Part shown: positions 61,568 through 64,000 of the stretch, piece after piece
Numbering within the stretch: position 1 is the first letter of the stretch
Layout: each line of letters begins with the position of its first letter
From: Dryomyza anilis
Lineage: Eukaryota; Arthropoda; Insecta; Diptera; Dryomyzidae
Assembly (NCBI GenBank): GCA_951804985.1
Contig: OX638133.1
Span: 5,848,501 to 5,912,500, forward strand
Direction of reading: 5' to 3'
Length of the DNA stretch: 64,000 bases
The notes under the pieces: generated by a model
What the model was told of the DNA's origin: nothing
Seen by the model: the letters and a program-made list of their open reading frames with translations, nothing else
Databases searched by the model: none
Program-made: the position numbers and the translations under genes

Positions 61568-62264
61568 AGCACAGAAAAAAATGTACATCATATTGATAAT
61601 TCCGTTCTTCAAACTATGATTCATTGTATTGAAGAACCATTCATAATATTTAATTAAGAACGCTTGGTAACTGTCGAAAAAGTGTTCTTCAATATGATGA
61701 ATTGTATGTGAAGAATTAATGAACAAGAACATAACATACAACATATTTTACATCATATTGAGGAATGCTGTTTATCAAACCAAATTTCAATCTTTGCTTG
61801 CTCGACACTCACAAATTATTAAAATGTTTTAAAATATATTTATAATTACAACTTTTTATTAATAAAAAGTTATATTTATAAAAAATATATAAAAAAAAAA
61901 TCAATTTTTTTTTTTGTTGAAATTATTTTTTTCGAATTTTTTTTTCATACAAATTTTTTTATCGAAAAATTTTCGGATAAATTTTTTTTCGGATAATGTT
62001 TTTACTGATATTTAAAAAAAAAAAAATTTAAACTTTTTTTTTTGAATTTTTTTTTTCGGACAAATTTTTTTTTTCGAAAAAATTTTATTTTCGAAAACAT
62101 TTTTTTTTATATTTTCAAATTCATTATATTAGATATTTTGTTCATATATATAATGAATGCATTTAATGAACGGTGGTATCAATATGATGAATCTGGTAGT
62201 TTGTGAATAAATTCATAATATTTATGAATAAATTCATCAGATTGAAGATTTTTTTTTCTGTGAG
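61568..62264. repeat. possible foldback with CACAGAAAAAA ends and homopolymer core
   Basis: CACAGAAAAAAATGTACATC at the left and a CTTCAATCTGATGAATT-type inverse ending TTTTTTTTTCTGTG at the right. The left arm has repeated TTCATTGTATTGAAGAAC phrases. The centre (61850-62110) is long T and A runs broken by TCGAAAA and TTCGGATAA. Confidence 0.45.
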
Positions 62265-62369
62265 ATAAAGCAGATTGCAGGAAAAAGTATATTGTGCTAA
62301 GTTGCGCCGCTATTGTGAAATTTTAAAAATATGTACAACTATTTAATAAAATAAATCGGTTCAAACAAA

Positions 62370-63260
62370 TTTTTAAGGGTGTGCTGAGTTGTGCACAATT
62401 TGTGCTATAAAACGAAAATATAAAAAAATTAAATATTGAGCCAGTTAAAAATACAAAATTGAATTTTATGCGACGTTACAGTTATTTATGAAAATATTTG
62501 TTTTTAATTTGCTATGGGCTAAACTTGTGCTAATTTTGCTACCACACAAAATGTTTAATATTGATCAAATTATAAATCAAATATAGTTGGGAAGTTATCA
62601 GTCATTTTATAGCAATGTTTGAAGTGTGTATAAAATAAAACGAAAATGCAAAAGTAATAAATATTGAGCTTTTAATTTGCTCAATAAAATGTTAAATATG
62701 GACGGTAATTTTTAAAAGAGATTTTATTTTTAAATTTCTGATGGGTAGTGTCAAAACTAGAGCTGGTTGTGCTACTTAACGAAATTAATAAATATTGGTA
62801 AAAAATAAAAATCAAAATGCATTTGTGAAGTTAGCACAGTGATTTTATAGCAGTTTTAAGTATGTGCCGTGTTGTGCTCAACTTGTGCTATAAAACTAAA
62901 ATATAAAAAAATTGAGCAAATTCTTAGTAAAAATGTCATTTTATGTGAATTTAAAAAAATATATTTGTTTTTAAATTTGTGCTGGATTGTGCTTAACATG
63001 TGGTACCAAACAAAATTTAATATTGATCAAAATAAAAATCAAACATAGTTGGTAAGTTTGCACAACAAGTTTATAGCTTTTTTAAAGTTTGTGCTGAACT
63101 TTTATAGCACAAGTTCAGCACAAACTTAATAAAGGTATAAAATGGTTGTGCAAACTAAATTATTAAATATTGAGAAAATTAAATAAAATATTTGTTTTTT
63201 AATTTATGCTGACTTGATCTTGATTTGTGCTACAAAACGCAAATAATAAATATTGATTGA
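62370..63260 (+). repeat. array of TTGTGCT motifs, irregular units
   Basis: Phrases like GTGCTGAGTTGTGCACAATT followed by TGTGCTATAAAACGAAAAT and ATTAAATATTGA recur at about 62382, 62515, 62770, 62865, 62980, 63091 and 63208. Spacing is irregular. Non-coding. Confidence 0.55.
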
Positions 63261-63508
63261 ATTAAATATTACAAAGTAGTTGGGAAAGTACACTCAGAAA
63301 AAAGTGCTATTATAATTGATCAATAGTACAAGTAAAAAATAAATATAAATAAAACAATTTAATAGTATTTTGTAGTATTTAATGGTGTTTACCTATTAAA
63401 ATGGTATTTACCTATTAAAATAATAAATTATCCTATTGACTAATTTTAATAGCAAAAAAAAACTATTGATTTATAGTATAGCCGTTTTCGACAATATATT
63501 TATATTTT

Positions 63509-63647
63509 ATTATACCCTACACCTATGAGGTACAGGGTATATTAACTTTGTGCATATATTGTAACGCCCCTTAGGAGGCGTGTCCGGTATGGAAAAGTAT
63601 ATATATTCTTGATCAGCATCACTACCCGAGTCCGTTTAGCCATGTCC

Positions 63648-63679
<32 letters not shown>

Positions 63680-64000
63680 GCCTGTCTGTCCGTCTTGCTG
63701 TCTTGCTGTCCGAATACAGAATAACTTGAGAAATACTGATCAGAATGCGATGAAATTTCGTCTCAGTATATTTTAGCCAAAAGTAGGAACTGAGTTTGAA
63801 AATGAGCCAAATCGATCAACGGACACGCCCACCTCTTTCGGAACTAATAACTCGAAAAGTATTCAAGGTACAGTTATAAAATTTACCTAAAATTCACCTA
63901 AAAATATGTGGTCCAAAAATGGGCGTGATCCGCCCACTTTTTTTTTTCATTATTTCCAGGGTTTTCATAGTAGAAATTTGATCCGTAAATTATTAAAATC
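63509..64000 (+). mobile_element. mini-me-like element, distinct subfamily, cut by window end
   Basis: Shares TATACCCTAC, TCCGGTATGGAAAAGTATAT, TTCTTGATCAGCATCAC and a long GTCT tract (63646-63700) with the other copies. After the tract the sequence is unrelated to them (GATGAAATTTCGTCTCAG, GGACACGCCCACC). It continues past the window. Confidence 0.7.

Overview
The window is nuclear DNA from a fly (Diptera, most likely a higher fly outside the melanogaster group). It is very AT-rich and gene-poor, with long introns and many foldback elements. It holds two recognisable genes, both split into many exons and both on the minus strand. The first is the G protein alpha subunit Galpha-q (4053-19705), complete in its coding exons. 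The second is amphiphysin, Amph (37095-54642), which lacks only its first coding exon; that exon should lie beyond base 64000. In Drosophila melanogaster both genes map to cytological region 49B, so the linkage looks conserved. The species cannot be named from this sequence, but abundant tRNA-derived SINEs argue against a close relative of D. melanogaster.

Layout. 1-4052: repeat-bearing 3' flank of Galpha-q, with a 0.5 kb foldback element at the left edge. 4053-19705: Galpha-q, read right to left. It has five constitutive coding exons and three duplicated exon pairs (4a/4b, 7b/7a, 8a/8b). Each pair has identical length and phase, so the gene can encode several 353-residue proteins. The roughly 5 kb between the two alternative last exons holds a dead DD37E mariner-like element, a foldback made of two transposon 5' ends, and a dead Tc1-like element that was itself hit by a MITE. 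19706-37094: long non-coding stretch with two GC-richer, low-repeat blocks (20690-21060 and 30850-32070) that may be promoters or 5' noncoding exons of Galpha-q. The rest is foldback elements, a SINE and a microsatellite-bearing mini-me-like element. 37095-54642: Amph, with the N-BAR exons at the right, a 699-base Ser/Thr/Pro/Asn-rich cassette exon in the middle and the SH3 exons at the left. One intron carries a 2.5 kb block that is almost pure T/A/C on the plus strand. 54643-64000: Amph intron 1, again full of repeats.

Mobile DNA dominates. The main family is a roughly 240 bp palindromic MITE whose ends begin GGGTGTGTGCG and which is flanked by 3 bp TTA or TAA duplications; these features fit the PIF/Harbinger superfamily. 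At least ten full or near-full copies are present, including two nested insertions and a head-to-tail run of three. Two smaller TTA-flanked MITEs, a tRNA-derived SINE (three copies, one with an 11 bp target duplication) and mini-me-like elements carrying (GTCT)n tracts (four copies) make up much of the rest. I found no complete transposase gene, no CRISPR array and no functional tRNA or rRNA gene. I see no wholly new protein system. The most notable material is the repeat biology and the paired-exon architecture of Galpha-q.
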